Origin: Chrysomallon squamiferum
Taxonomy: Eukaryota > Mollusca > Gastropoda > Neomphalida > Peltospiridae
Direction of reading: 5' to 3'
DNA length: 64,000 bases
Assembly: GCA_012295275.1 (NCBI GenBank)
Contig: CM022667.1
Coordinates: forward strand, 6,117,685 to 6,181,684
The translations under genes and the position numbers were made by a program. The notes under the pieces are model-generated. The model did not search any database. It was not told where the DNA came from and saw only the letters and a program-made list of their open reading frames with translations. The number at the start of each line of letters is the position of its first letter. The stretch's first letter is position 1. This document shows positions 49,125 through 61,570 of the stretch, piece by piece.

Positions 49125-49305
49125 TAAAACAGAGCTCGCCAACTTGTAAAGCAGAGCTCGCCAACTCGTAAAGCAGAGCTCATTATGACATAAAGCATAG
49201 CTCGTTATAACACACAAAACTGAGTTAATTTAATACGTAAAGCACAGATCACTATGACAGGTCAAAGAGCTCGTTACATGTAAGGCAGAGCTTGTTGCTT
49301 CTACT
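49125..49305. repeat. Degenerate minisatellite, GTAAAGCAGAGCTCG-type unit
   Basis: Six to seven imperfect units of roughly 20-27 bp built around AAAGCAGAGCTCGCCAACT. They decay from left to right. Confidence 0.65.
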
Positions 49306-49544
49306 GCCAAATAACGTAGTGAATGTAGAGCTGAAGGAATTACTGACAAATAACCTGCTTTGTAGTAATCTCGTTTCATGATGAAATCGCAATTAAGACA
49401 AATAATATGTGGTGAACTTCATCTCAATATATATTTTGGATGTATAAATAAATATATACTACATCCAAGGCTTTCTGTTTTACATGGAGAGAAGAGATCT
49501 CAAAGAACTTAATCTGCTGTGAGACTGGCATTGAGATACATTGG

Positions 49545-49740
49545 GGTCATTCCGTGTCACATTTGTTTTTTAAACCCGACCGTATAAGATTTTTAAACCC
49601 TCATATGTGTGGAACTACTGAGCCAATCTTCATAAACTCGGTATTGTTGAAAAGGCAATATGACAAGGATTCCAAATCTGCCATTATTGTTCAGTTTCAC
49701 GAAGATTGGAATACACTGAACTATTTATCTTTGTTATGAC
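49545..49740. repeat. Dispersed repeat, copy 1
   Basis: Shares the block from GGAACTACTGAGCCAATCTT through ATATGACAAGGATTCCAA with 56345-56460, and the preceding half with 50440-50765. A conserved internal sentence without coding potential; family not named. Confidence 0.6.
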
Positions 49741-50439
49741 CTTGAAACTGACAATGTGGATCACGTGACGGTGAAATGACTTTTCTTGAAATTTAATCTC
49801 CCACATGTTAACTAAAATATATAAAAGTTCCAAAGGTGTAATTTGTTTTTGTTTAGCACCAATACACATTCAAAGATTGCATGTCCATGCAAATAGCACC
49901 TTTTCTGCCACTAACATCTGATTAGCTAAAACCTGAACGACCAATTCCTGATGCTACGAATCAACATCTCTCTTGTTCACCAGGTATTATATTGTATGCC
50001 TACATGCTACGATAATATGATATTAAACTACTTCCTTCACTGACTTGTCACCAGTTCAGCAGTCAAAGAATCATTCGGTCAACCACTTCCCCCATAGTTT
50101 TGCTATTCTAGCATCATCCTTTTTACACAGAGAGTAGTAGTAGTAGTAGTGGAGGTGAAGGTAATAACAGGAGCCTAGTAACTACTAGTACCAGCATCAC
50201 TTATACTAGTGTCAGTAGAAGAAGATGTAGTATTAGTAGAAACAGTTAGGAACAAAAGGTAGTGGGAATAGACAGAGTAGTAGAAACTTCTAATTGCTAT
50301 GTGCTCAATGGGGATTTCACCAAGAGATTTCAAGGAGATCCTGAGATGCCTGAAGCCACACTTCGTATTAACCCTTTGGGCCTGACTGTGTAGAACATCT
50401 CATGCCAGTTTGCATATTTTCATATCCTTCAGGCATTCC

Positions 50440-50765
50440 TTCTGACATGTCAGGTGGATTTTGACTCCAAAGATGAGTTTTTTGTCTCAGACATGCATAC
50501 ATGTAGAAAATGTACATTGTAATTCAACAATACCAATTTTATGAAGATTGGACCTGTAGTTCCTGAGATATGAGTGTTCAAAGTTTGGTGGTCACGCCCA
50601 TTTTGGCCGAAAATCTCAAAATTCAAGGGGCTATATCTCTCAAACCACTGGTCCGATTGGCCTAAAATTTTCCTGTGACATCCCAAACAACGAGTATACC
50701 AAGATTCGTGAAAATCTGAGACGGTCGGGTTTAACCCATTGGGTGAATGACCCATTGTGGAAATA
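50440..50765. repeat. Dispersed repeat, copy 2 (longest)
   Basis: Contains TCATATCTCAGGAACTACAG in inverted sense, then TTCATAAAATTGGTATTGTT-type sequence and a longer arm with GGTTTGAGAGATATAGCCCC (read on the opposite strand). It is the fullest of the three copies. Confidence 0.6.
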
Positions 50766-51359
50766 GCTTTACATCCTGTTACTGTCTCTGGTGCAGTCTT
50801 ACACAAGTTTACAAAGGTTATGTTACCCTCTACTTTGATAGTGTACTTTACAACAGTTTGCTCTTATTAGCAAGTTAATTTGTTTCACTTCACACATTCA
50901 CTACTTTCAGCCAATAAAACCTAACTACAAAATTAAACTCATTTGAAACCCAGAAATTATTACTGGCACTAGAACCTCATAAATAAACACAACAACAAGA
51001 GATGATTACAGGGATGATTACTTTAGTAGTTGGTGTTTTACAAGGTTGGGGTTATATAACATTCTGTCTTTGTTCATTGCAGCTTGTTTTAAAGTGTTTT
51101 TACATTGTTACAAATCAGTCAAACAGCCACAATTTTCACTGCAGTAATTATATCTGAATGTAGCTGTTTAAAATTCCAGTCATATTTATACACCTTGATG
51201 TAAAACCTGTTTGGAATTTGAAACATCAATGGTTAACATTTAGACTTTCCAAATCTGTCATAATCAAGGCAATGTTAGTATTTTGAAATCCATTACTGAC
51301 AGCAACAATTGTTAAAAATATTGTTTATTCACCGTTGCTGCAATTTAGCATAGAGAGGA

Positions 51360-51406
<47 letters not shown>

Positions 51407-52223
51407 TGATGATGATGATGATGATGATAGTAGTTGATGATGTAACTGAAAATAATAAAAACTGCATTACAAATGATTAGGCTTTTAAGTTTTGGTTGAA
51501 ATATAATATAATTGTTATGTTATGGTAAAGTTAGCACAGCACAATTAATTATTTGTATCCATCACCAACACCAGTAATGATCTTGATAAACAACAAGCTG
51601 CAGGGGAGATGTGTGATAAATGGAATGAAGCACAAAGTACGCTTAGTACACGCAGAATTTTAATCAATGTCATAATACTTATTTGAAAATATAAAAAATA
51701 TAAACAAGTATATGGTTAGAAAATCAACTTTTGCTTCAGTTTTACTGTAATTTATTTTTATTAATCTTCTTATCTTCTTAGTTTTCATAATAAGCTGACA
51801 ATTCTGTTATAATTGTTTCATTTGTTTCTAAATTTGGAAAATATTAATCATGTAGCACTTTTTTCATATTAATATTGGAAACTGAGAATCATTACACACA
51901 CAGTTGTTGTTGAATCTATGATGATTAAAGTTGAATCTATGAAATTAAAAAGAAAAATTTAAATGAAATGATTATTTTTGTTTTATATTTGTGTTTTGTT
52001 TTGTTGTTGTTTATTTATTTTTATTTTTTAATGAGTGCATTAGATATGTGTGCTTTTTGTTGTTTCCAGTTTCTGTTTATTGGAATAAAAATAAAGTTGG
52101 ACTTCAATTTTTAAGCAAACCATTTTTACACAGGACAAATAAAAAACAGATACAAACATGACATGTTTACATATTGTGCATAAGAAAATGTTTGTAAAAG
52201 TCAGATGTTAAACCTATTAATAA

Positions 52224-52270
<47 letters not shown>

Positions 52271-52854
52271 TCACTCAAACATAAAAACATGCATCAATTA
52301 TTAATTTGTATGCATTTATTTGTCCACTTCAGAAAAAATAAAAATTAAATAAATAACAATATAATAAACCAACAGTTTTATAAAGGACAATTCAAGAAAG
52401 AGACTATTTTAAATAAGTTGATATATCTCTAATATTTTCTCTATAATCAAATGAGAAATTATACATAATTGGTTCAGGAAAGTATGTACTCAACTGGTGT
52501 TATGAAATTAAAGTAGAAACACATCAAACATATACTCTATGAAAATGGGTTCTAAATAAGCAATAAGCTTTATGAGAACGAAGGTCTATCCAAGTTATAA
52601 CAATAAAACAAAGTTTACTGATATTCTCTGCATGATCAATTTTGTTTTAATATAAATCCAGTACTTGAAGTGTACTGATTGAGAGTTTTATTTTTCTGAA
52701 TAATAATAATAATAATAATTAATGAAAAATAAGAAAGAAATAAAGGGTTAAAGTTGCTAAAAAAAAGTAATATTTGAATTACAGCTCTGTCTATTATTTT
52801 TATAAAATATCTCTTGTTATTTTTGTATCATGGAAATTAAATATTTGAATATAT

Positions 52855-53550
52855 CATTAGCAGTTCAGTTAGGAGTCACTGTTTTCAGTATATAATTTAA
52901 TAAAAAATACTTCATAAGTTCCATGCAATTAATGGGATTTTTAATGGTACTGATCTGATAAATCATCCTGAAATCATGCTGAATTTAATAGAGAGGGTGC
53001 TGATTAAGCTAATGAATTAAATTTGCATGAAGAAAGATGGAAGCAGGAAAGAAAAGGGACATATTATTAAAACAGATGTTTATAAGGCTTGAGATTATGT
53101 ATTAATTGAATACATTACATTGAGGATGAATTTAACAAATGTAATCAGATTAAGATCATGAACTGCAAAAGATATTACTAACAATCAAAACAATTATTAT
53201 AATAATATAATGATTTTTTGTTTGCATTAGAAAATTATATTTCTGGAAAATAAATTATAATTAAAATTAAAATGAAAATTGTTTTCAATTTTTTTTTGTG
53301 GCTTAGATTCAGAAAAGGAATTACTGTTTCAGGAAACAGAAATTAAAAAATATCAGGCAACAAGTCTGTTGAGAATAATAGAAAAAATGGATTGAAACTG
53401 GAAAAGAGATACATTCACTTAGCTTAGATCATTTCATAACAGTGTTATAAATGAATTTGTAATCAATAGTCTTTATTTATTTACAGCACAGACATAACTG
53501 TAAATAATATGAATTTAGTCAGGCTGTGGAAAAACATTTTTGCCAGCTGC
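52855..53550. repeat. Old local duplication, left copy
   Basis: Aligns with about 54980-55705 in the same orientation (offset roughly 2.1 kb). Shared landmarks: TCACTGTTTTCAGT, GATGAATTTAACAAATG, GATCATTTCATAACAGTGTT and ACATTTTTGCCAG. Many indels show it is older than the A/B duplication. Confidence 0.6.
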
Positions 53551-54979
53551 TTTTGTGCCCATTTCAAAAGTTTTAATTTTGATCTCCTCTAATTACAGTT
53601 ACCTCCAGTTTGGTCTTTTATATATAGTTGTGGTTTAATTGTCACGTGAATATTAATGAATCATATCTGAAATGGAATATTTTCACACTCTGCTGAGTAA
53701 TTATAAAGAACTAACTTCATTTAGTTTCACTGTGTAAGAATATTTGAGACAACTGTACCTGCTGACTAAACTCATAACAAGATCACAGACCACTGGATAA
53801 GATTCTCTTCCTAATGCAAATTTTATTATTATTTTTTTTTTCTCCACAGTGATGAAATGACCTGATCTGAATAAAGAAATAACCTACCAGATTTAGGTGT
53901 TGTTGTTGAACCTAAGATATTTAATTATTTTTAAAAAAAAAAAAAAAAAAATAAAAAATATAAGGAGTTGAAAGAAAGTCAGTATACAATTACACATATC
54001 AATAAGTTTAATAAATACACAAACAGATATATTAATCAAATTAATATGATTATTACTTTTACTCTGGAAAATAAATGGATTACAAGTATGTGGCTAGCAT
54101 AATATATATTTATTCATATCTTATGCACCTTATGTCTTTGTATGGTAAAAGATAATAACATAAAAATGGTATACAATAAATGTTATATTCTTGTATTAAT
54201 AAAATTCCTTTCATGGTGAAAATATATTTAATTTCATTTATAATAATATATTCTTTACACATTAATATTTATCGGCAGTGCAGGAAGGATGAGATAGTCT
54301 TGTGTCAGTGAACTCCGACTGTTCTCATTTTGATGAAATGCGATCATCTTAGGCAGATATGGAAAGAATATTTGGTCAAATAAGTGTGATGGAACCATTT
54401 CAATTCCATCCTGAATTTGTTTTGAAATTCAGAGAATTACAGAATTTTATCATAAATTATAATTTAAAGATAGTGTGATACTTTCTGTGTAGCTCTTTGT
54501 GCTATGATTTTACTGATTTTGGTTTTGAGTTTTTAAATAAAGGATGTTCACCATTTTGGTATATTTAACTTTGCTTGACACTCAATAGCTGATGTATATA
54601 TAAATATATATTTTTTTGTGCTGGTTTGTCTTTAAACATTCATCCATTTATATTAATATTGTGACTAAACATCTAAAAAGAAAGACCAGCTGCAGGAAAT
54701 TATATAGTATGATGAATGGAATGGAATGAAACTGTATAAAGACACAAGTATCCATTTCATTTCACAAAACAGTTAATATAAACTAAAGAAAAATATAAAA
54801 ATATATATATTAAAATAAGTAAGAAATAAAAAGATAAAAATTCCAAGGATCCTGTGTGCAATAAATAAAAGTACTACTGATGAAAGAGTAGTGTTCAAAT
54901 ACAGCTATGACTGTTTTTTCATAAAACATCTGGTATTTATTTCAGGTTGGAAACTAAACATTTCTACAGATCACTACCA

Positions 54980-55705
54980 GTTTAGAAGGGAATCACTGTT
55001 TTCAGTTAGTAACTTAATTAAAGTACTTCACATATTCCCTATGGTTAATGGGAATTGTAATGACACAGATCTTTTTATTCAATGAATTTTAGAAAGCAAA
55101 TGTTTAATTTAATAGGTGAGGGTGCTGAATAAATTGATAAATGATGTTTCCTAAAGAAATAAGCAAAGTGGGAAAGAGAAGGGAAATACCAAAGAAAGAT
55201 AAGGTTTATAAGGTTTGAAATTACACATTAATTAAATACATTACTTTGAAGATGAATTTAACAAATGCAGTCACAAACATTAAGCTATCCTGAATTGTGT
55301 AACATATTGCTAACAATACAAAAACAATTATTGTTGAAATTATAATGGTATTTTATGTTAGTAAACTATGATATTTTGGAAAAATAAGTTAAAACATTCT
55401 GACATTAAAATGAAATTTGTTTTCTTTAATTGTGTTTTATTTGGCTTAGATTAAGAAAAGGAATTTCTATTATATTCTTACTGTTTTAATTACCAGAAAA
55501 AAATAACAAGCTAAAGGACTGTTGAGAATAACAGAAAAAATAGTAGTAAACTGGAAAAGCAGATGCATTCAATTAGCTTTGATCATTTCATAACAGTGTT
55601 ATAAATGGATTTCTCATCAATAATCATTATTTATTTACAGTAATGTACAGTTGTAAATAATATGAATTTAAGGTGTGGCAGAACATTTTTGCCAGTTGGT
55701 ACCAC
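54980..55705. repeat. Old local duplication, right copy
   Basis: Partner of 52855-53550. No coding signal in either copy; it could be a tandem duplication or two insertions of one element. Confidence 0.6.
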
Positions 55706-56344
55706 TCCAGTATGTCTAATTTGAATATGTGCGAACACTAATTTTTACAATATTATTTTATTCCTTTGATCACAATGACCAGCTGTTTTGTTTCAATGAA
55801 ATCTTAGGCTGATATCTATTCAGGGAAAAAAAGAAAAAGAAAGTTAAAAGAAAAAGAACGTGACTAATAAAATGTGTGCTGATCTCATTGATAGGTTTAT
55901 TTCTATGACCGTGATTTGACTTGTTCACATGTACTAATACCTTAGGTGGTCCAAATTCCAAAAAGGTAACTAACAGTTAATGCATAATTTGTTTCCAGTT
56001 ACTGTTCAACAGTGAAACTTCTAATGGACAGATGGATACTATCAGATGAAGGAACAGTGCAGATGTTTAACTTGCTGTAAGACTGATGACAAATATTGCA
56101 GACAAGCAAATATGGACATTTCCGAACCCATCATGTACATGTATACAAATGAATGTATGCTTGTGCATGTATCTACTATTATGTATATATTAGGTGTGCA
56201 CATATATACAGCCACAGACACACATACACCTTATCTTTCATTTTTTAAATTACTTTACTGATGATTTGTATGCAGAAGAAAATTTTAGTTGCCATAAGTG
56301 GAAAATAATTATAGGAAAGTTCATTTGTTTCGAAAATGCATGGA

Positions 56345-56460
56345 TAATTATTTGAACCGTCATATCTCAGGAACTACTGGGCCATTCTTCATAAAATTGG
56401 TATTGTTGAAAAGACAATATGACAAGGATTCCAAGTCTGCTATTATTGAAATGTAATCTC
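56345..56460. repeat. Dispersed repeat, copy 3 (short)
   Basis: CATATCTCAGGAACTACTGG then ATAAAATTGGTATTGTTGAA and ACAAGGATTCCAAGTCTGC, matching copies 1 and 2. It sits just downstream of the gene 3 V exon. Confidence 0.6.
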
Positions 56461-56624
56461 CCACTGTATAACATTTCATTATTACATTTATTAGCTCTAA
56501 TAACAATAATTACATATATTAATATATTTTTTTTTAACTAATTATAGTTCTAGTATACATTGTAACATCAGCTGTGAATAATAATATACAAACATCAATA
56601 CAAAACCAAACATGTTAAACTTAC

Positions 56625-56933
56625 TTAATTCAGTTTTGGTACAAGTTGATGGATTTCCATTTGCTCCATCCTGGCATTTCCATATTCCAACATCTGTACC
56701 ATTGTTGAAAGACTCAATAGTTAGAGTTATCTGTGTTTGTGAGTCAACAACAGCAGAGTAACCAGGTTGTCCTACACACCGAGTAGTGTCTGAGTTACAC
56801 GACACAACTTGTCTTCTTCCTGGTGCTATGAAGATGATTCCCCTGGTGACTGAACCAGTTATTTTACACACCAACTGTGTACTGTGTCCTTGTTGTCCAC
56901 CACCCATACAGTCAAGTGTTGTAGTAGCCTCAC
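56625..56933 (-). CDS. Gene 3 V-type Ig exon
   Basis: 309 nt, phase 1 to 1, acceptor AATTACAG, donor GTAAGT, fully open. It reads GEATTTLDCMGGGQQGHSTQ, LVCKITGSVTRGIIFIAPG, VVSCNSDTTRCVGQPGYSAV, ITLTIESFNNGTDVGIWKCQ and ends GNPSTCTKTEL. The pattern LVCKITG ... VVSC ... LTI-x(4-10)-D-x-G-x-W-x-C matches the exon of genes 2A and 2B, though sequence identity is low. Extra cysteines (LDC, TRC, STC) suggest additional disulfides. It is an N-terminal, ligand-facing type of domain by position, directly after the leader. Confidence 0.7.
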
Positions 56934-58087
56934 CTGTAATTATTATTAAATACCAGGTATATCTATTATTTTTAATATCGGAGTTACTTTAGATACTGTA
57001 AACAAGTTGTAAGAAGAAAGCCTCGAAGAAAAGCATGCCAGATTAATTAACAATGCATGGAACTGTGTTGTGGGTTTTTCCTGAATGAAGATTAAATGGA
57101 TAGCAACACCTATTTTCCAGAGCAGAACATTTTATCAGAAGTTCATGGTATACACTAAGTGTCTTAATATTTTAGTTTTTATTATTTATGCCTCCATGGA
57201 ACATCAGCAGTTGATAGCTTTGGTTTCTTTTGAAGATTTTAGTGCATAATTAAGTTTGTATGTTTAATAGCTTTGTAATTATTCATCTGAATAAAAAGTA
57301 TTTAATATCATAATTGTAGGTACATTGTAAATGTTTGATTCGAACCTTGTGAGGCATATCCTTTTTAAATTTTAACCTAAAAATAACAGATTTTATTTCA
57401 AGACTAATTTCAGTGGTAAAGGATATAGAACTATTTACTTTCACATAATTTAGTAAGCATTTGATTATCAGTACCAAAGCTCAGAATAGTTTGATTTGGG
57501 ATGATTTTTTATTTATCAACACTGACATGTGGAGCATAATGCACTGATATGCATAAATTGTGAATTATGCATTAATGCTTCTAACATGCATTTTCATACC
57601 ACATGCATCCAAATTTCTTTAAACTATGTTTAATATATGCAAAACATATATTATTGCTTCCGTTCCAAGCTACATTTAAATGAATTTTCTGATCTGTAAA
57701 AACAAAATATATATATATGTCTAAATTTTATATGTTGTTAGTAACATCCTGGCCTGTAATGTTTATAACTGAAGTTCACTTCAAAAATGTGATCCAGAAT
57801 GTACAAATGGTTATGAATTGTTCACATGGTCCTCTAGAGTAACAGGCCAGTGTTTTCATATATTATGTAGACACAAATACATGCTGTCATATCTGATTAG
57901 CCTACATTTAACAATTTATGAAAACTGAGATCATACAAACATTTCCTGAGATGATCATAAAGTGATATTTATCTTGAAAACAAATACCACACATACACAC
58001 ACAAACAAAACTGAATGAAAAACGTTATGAAAATATTACATTATGATTTCACCTTTAAATGTACATAAAATTCAAATTCTTATTTAC
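56934..58087. other. Gene 3 intron 1 (coding)
   Basis: No exon seen. AT-rich, with a short TA tract near 57707-57717. Confidence 0.5.
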
Positions 58088-58154
58088 CTTTAATCAAGTT
58101 AACAGCAACAGCAGATATGATCAGAGTAACTTCAGCGAACATTTTAAGAACCAT
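58088..58154 (-). CDS. Gene 3 leader exon (signal peptide)
   Basis: MVLKMFAEVTLIISAVAVNL-IK plus one base: a basic N-region, then an uninterrupted hydrophobic core. Donor GTAAAT, phase 1, matching the V exon acceptor (the codon becomes GGT). Immediately upstream of the ATG is TTTTTAACAG, an acceptor, so the 5' UTR is probably split by an intron. Confidence 0.65.
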
Positions 58155-58264
58155 ATTCACCTGTTAAAAATAAATTTACTTTAAAAACAAAATACAGTTA
58201 CTGAATATCATGTTAGTGCAATGATGAGTAGTGACGTGTGACTAATAAAATAATTATCATATCT

Positions 58265-58402
58265 CCTCATGACCAGTGTTGCCATCTTCTCTTAGAGTTA
58301 AACAAGATTTTTTCTGGTCAAAGACCAGAGTGCAATCCTTGCTTTCTGAGGAGTTTCTGTTAAACTCTAGGCAGCAATTGCCATATATGGTCATGACAGA
58401 TG
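58265..58402. repeat. Fold-back sequence (possible MITE remnant)
   Basis: Terminal TCATGACCA and TGGTCATGA are inverted, with a centre TGGTCAAAGACCA and partially matching arms around TAGAGTT-AACA. It lies in the gene 3 5' UTR intron. Confidence 0.4.
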
Positions 58403-59639
58403 ATTTTCTACACAAGTATTATCCATGACTTATTCTGTATTTTTACAAATTCTGAAGTAAAACTATAAAATGATCTGTTCATCCACAGTGTTTCAGCAAT
58501 TAATTATGAATTAACAATGATTGTTGAAGGATTGCTTCATGGTACTAAATCACAGTCAAAGGTTTTGCCTGAGCAATTTTATAAAAATTATACAGCTATG
58601 AAAATAATATTTTTTCACTTTAGTGTTGTTCTTTTTATTTATTTATATTGTAGGAAAGATAATATCATGGGTTTGATGAAAACAATTGAGAAAAATCACA
58701 TTTTTTGTTGAACTTTACTTCATTTAGTTAAAACATTTCTGTAAATAGCAACAAGTTGTCAATGTGATAACTTTGGTATAGTTACATTTTAGTTATATGA
58801 AAATTTATAGTGGAAATAAGATCAAATTATCTTTAAGTTTTAAAAGGAGCAAAATAATAAAAACATGTTTAGAACTCATTCATGTCAAATGATTTAATTT
58901 AAATCTATCATTATATTTGTTTTTTCTTTTTTGCTTACAAAAGGATTATTTATATAAATATTCTATATGACTTTATTAATTTGTAATACCAGTTTAAGCT
59001 CAATCAGTTAAACAACTATAACAGTATGAGAATTCTAAAATATGCTTTTGACATCATATTTGCAAATGACAAGTTATAATATTATTTGATGAATTATTTC
59101 TACTTATTAAAATTGTTGTTATTATGATTTATAATTAGCATTAATAAAATCACACAAATAATACAACCTAAGTCTTTTTGGTGGATTATTTCTTAATTTT
59201 AGCTTTATTATCAGTTACCAAATATATATATAAATAAAATTTTAAGAAATAATAATAAACTTCAAAAGTATTTCCACTGTGTGTGCAGTCCATATTTATT
59301 TAAGTTATTTTTTGTTGCATAAGGGCATATCAGTGAATCAGTTGGTTTGTTTTAGTTACATAATTTTATGTAACTAAATATAATAAATAGCAAATTAATA
59401 GAATTCGATACTTATAAACAGATATAACAATAATATTTATAATAATATTGTTATTCTTTATAATGTACATTTATCGAGTCCTGTAAGTGTAACACATTTA
59501 TAAATCTGAATTTTGTGTAGTCTACTATCTGCCATAATAATTTTATATATATATATCAGTAAAGAATTTTAATGTTTACAAAATTAATTTAAAAAAAAAT
59601 AATATAAATAATAAATTGATAATTAAAAACAGAACTCAC

Positions 59640-59900
59640 ACATTCGTTTGACAGAATCATGGCAAATGCAGGAAGTAAATTATCGAAGGTGTGCCTTTGA
59701 GAGTAATTCGTTGGTATTCAATCTCGTTTTGGTATGTATTAGTTATGTTTCTTTAATGCGATTTAGATTATTTATTCTTAAACTGGTTTGTGAGACAACT
59801 AAACAACAATTTCAGTTCTTACAGATACAGGCATTATTATTTCTGAAATGAAGTATATGTTCAAGAGCTCTAAAATGTTCGAGAACACGAATAATAAATT
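59640..59900 (-). promoter_or_regulatory. Possible gene 3 5' UTR exon and promoter side
   Basis: On the minus strand ACGAATGT is followed by GTGAGT (59634-59639), a full donor consensus that could splice to the acceptor just upstream of the gene 3 ATG. The upstream limit of the UTR exon is not visible. Together with the + strand leader at 60088 this would make 59.9-60.07 kb a shared promoter interval. Confidence 0.3.
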
Positions 59901-60087
59901 AATTACTTTCTAAAGTTTCTATGATGAATGCCCTCCTTTATCATGATAATTGTGATAAACAAACATACCCAGTGGCTGTCTCTGCGTTTCTAAATCTAAA
60001 TCAGTTCACATCATCGCATTCGACCAATTCAGCCTCGTTTTTGTTTCTGTGTCAGTGGGGAAAAAGGAAAACATAGTTTCGTAAAAG

Positions 60088-60136
60088 ATGGATTTCAGGT
60101 GTTTGCTTCTCCTACTGCATTTTGATATTTGCTTAG
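60088..60136 (+). CDS. Leader exon of a + strand IgSF gene (rest not seen)
   Basis: MDFRCLLLLLHFDICL plus one base, with donor GTAAGT in phase 1. It is a short but typical signal peptide and is homologous to the gene 2B leader (FRCL...H-x-DICLG). A CCAAT sequence (60025-60029) lies about 60 nt upstream. No V-type exon follows within the remaining 3.9 kb, so the gene continues off-window or is a leader-only relic. Confidence 0.55.
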
Positions 60137-60429
60137 GTAAGTTTCATTCTTTACTAACATTTTTATTCAGATCTAAATTCAATGTTATCTCGTTAATTGT
60201 TTAAAAGTCATTGTAGGAAGGAAAAGAAAGGTACGAAAATAAAAATTCAAATTTCTATAATTATTAATTGTACTAAATTCTAGTACTTAGCAATACTAAT
60301 TCTAATAGGAAGAATCCGATCGTTGTCCGCAGTATTATCTCTGTAAATAATTTTTGTTTGCTGTGCACTTGTGGAAGAAAGAAATTAAGAACTGATCTTA
60401 TTTTTAATTTTATGAATTACATTAATTAG

Positions 60430-61570
60430 CATGGACCAATAGGAACGATAACTCGTAACGGCACAAATTACGCCATGGAAAAAAGCCTCAAGAAATGTCG
60501 CCGATTTAATGGGTACAAACAACACCTGAATGTTCTTTTCTGCTGGGTACTGACAGGGGGAACATTGACAACTACAAAAGTCGAAACCTTTTTCTTTTTT
60601 TTTTAACTTTGACGTCATACCTGATGATACCATCTCGTACGTTTCGTACTATATATTTTTTCAGATATTATTACAACGTCGCCAGCCAAAACAATAAAAT
60701 AAAATAAAATAAAATAAAATAATGAATGTTCACAGACTCTGGCGCTTGAATATGAAGATGTCTATTCTCATTAGGTATTGTAATGTGGACACGTTACTCT
60801 GCTAAAACTCTATAGGAAACCGTTCTGAGTACGAACTTCAACTTGTAAAACGATACCTGAAACCATTATAAGGCCGGGTGATGGACCTGTAATATAAAAA
60901 CAAATAAAATAAAAAAAATAAAAATCTGTTGTAAAACTGATTCAATTGTTATAATGAATGTATCAATGCAATCAGTCAAATAAAACGTGATCAGTTTGCT
61001 TTTTACATGTAAATACCTAAATAAAGAAATATATATATATTTTAAATTACAGGTCCATCACCCGGCCTTGTAATTTTTTTTTTATTAAATTACATTTTCA
61101 CTCTTTTTCCTTAAAACAAAAAACATTCAACTTTTAAAACGTGATATATTATGAATGCAAACAATGAGTTTCCTATTTTTATTTTAAAACAAAAAATCAT
61201 TGGTCCATGCTAATAGCAGACAGTTCTGAGTGTGTAGCTGTAAAACAATACTTCAAACCATTAAAATTCTTTTTGATATATATATATATATATATATTTT
61301 TATTTCCATTTTGAATGAATTAGAGGTCATATAAAAAGCAATCTGATCATCTGTTATTTGAATGATTGCCTTGATGCATTCATTATAATCCTTGAATTGG
61401 TTTTAAAAAATTAATTATATATCCATCACCTAGCCTTATAAAATTTTTTTATTAAAAATTAAATTTTGACTCTTTTTTTGTTGAAACAAAAAGCATTCAA
61501 CTTCTAAAACATGAGCTTTTATGTATGCAATGAGTTTCCTATTTTTATTCTAAAAAAATCATTGGTTCAT
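60430..61570. repeat. Repeat-family copy with internal 365-bp tandem units
   Basis: The first part (60430-60880) is a diverged match to 39440-40310 and 17730-18500, including TGACGTCATACC (a CRE-like palindrome). From 61050 a unit of about 365 bp recurs: ATTCAACTT..AAAAC..ATGAGTTTCCTATTTTTATT appears at about 61130-61195 and 61495-61555, and once at 40555-40610. Confidence 0.6.
60866..61073. mobile_element. MITE-like insertion with 28-bp inverted ends
   Basis: 60866-60893 and 61046-61073 are inverted repeats matching at 27 of 28 positions, around AAGGCCGGGTGATGGACC. The 150 bp between them is AT-rich and non-coding. A related unit without the insertion reads AAACCATTAAAATTC (about 61255), compared with AAACCATTATAAGG at the left end, which looks like filled and empty sites. 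Confidence 0.6.

Larger units (their letters stand above)
49011..56624. other. Large intron of gene 3 with scattered repeats
   Basis: No Ig exon or other supported exon between the V exon and the 64-nt exon. Contents are repeats: a degenerate minisatellite (49125-49305), dispersed-repeat copies (49545-49740, 50440-50765, 56345-56460), AAT/GAT (51361-51429), CA (52229-52269), a 20-base poly-A (about 53932-53951) and an old duplication (about 52855-53550 with 54980-55705). Confidence 0.5.
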
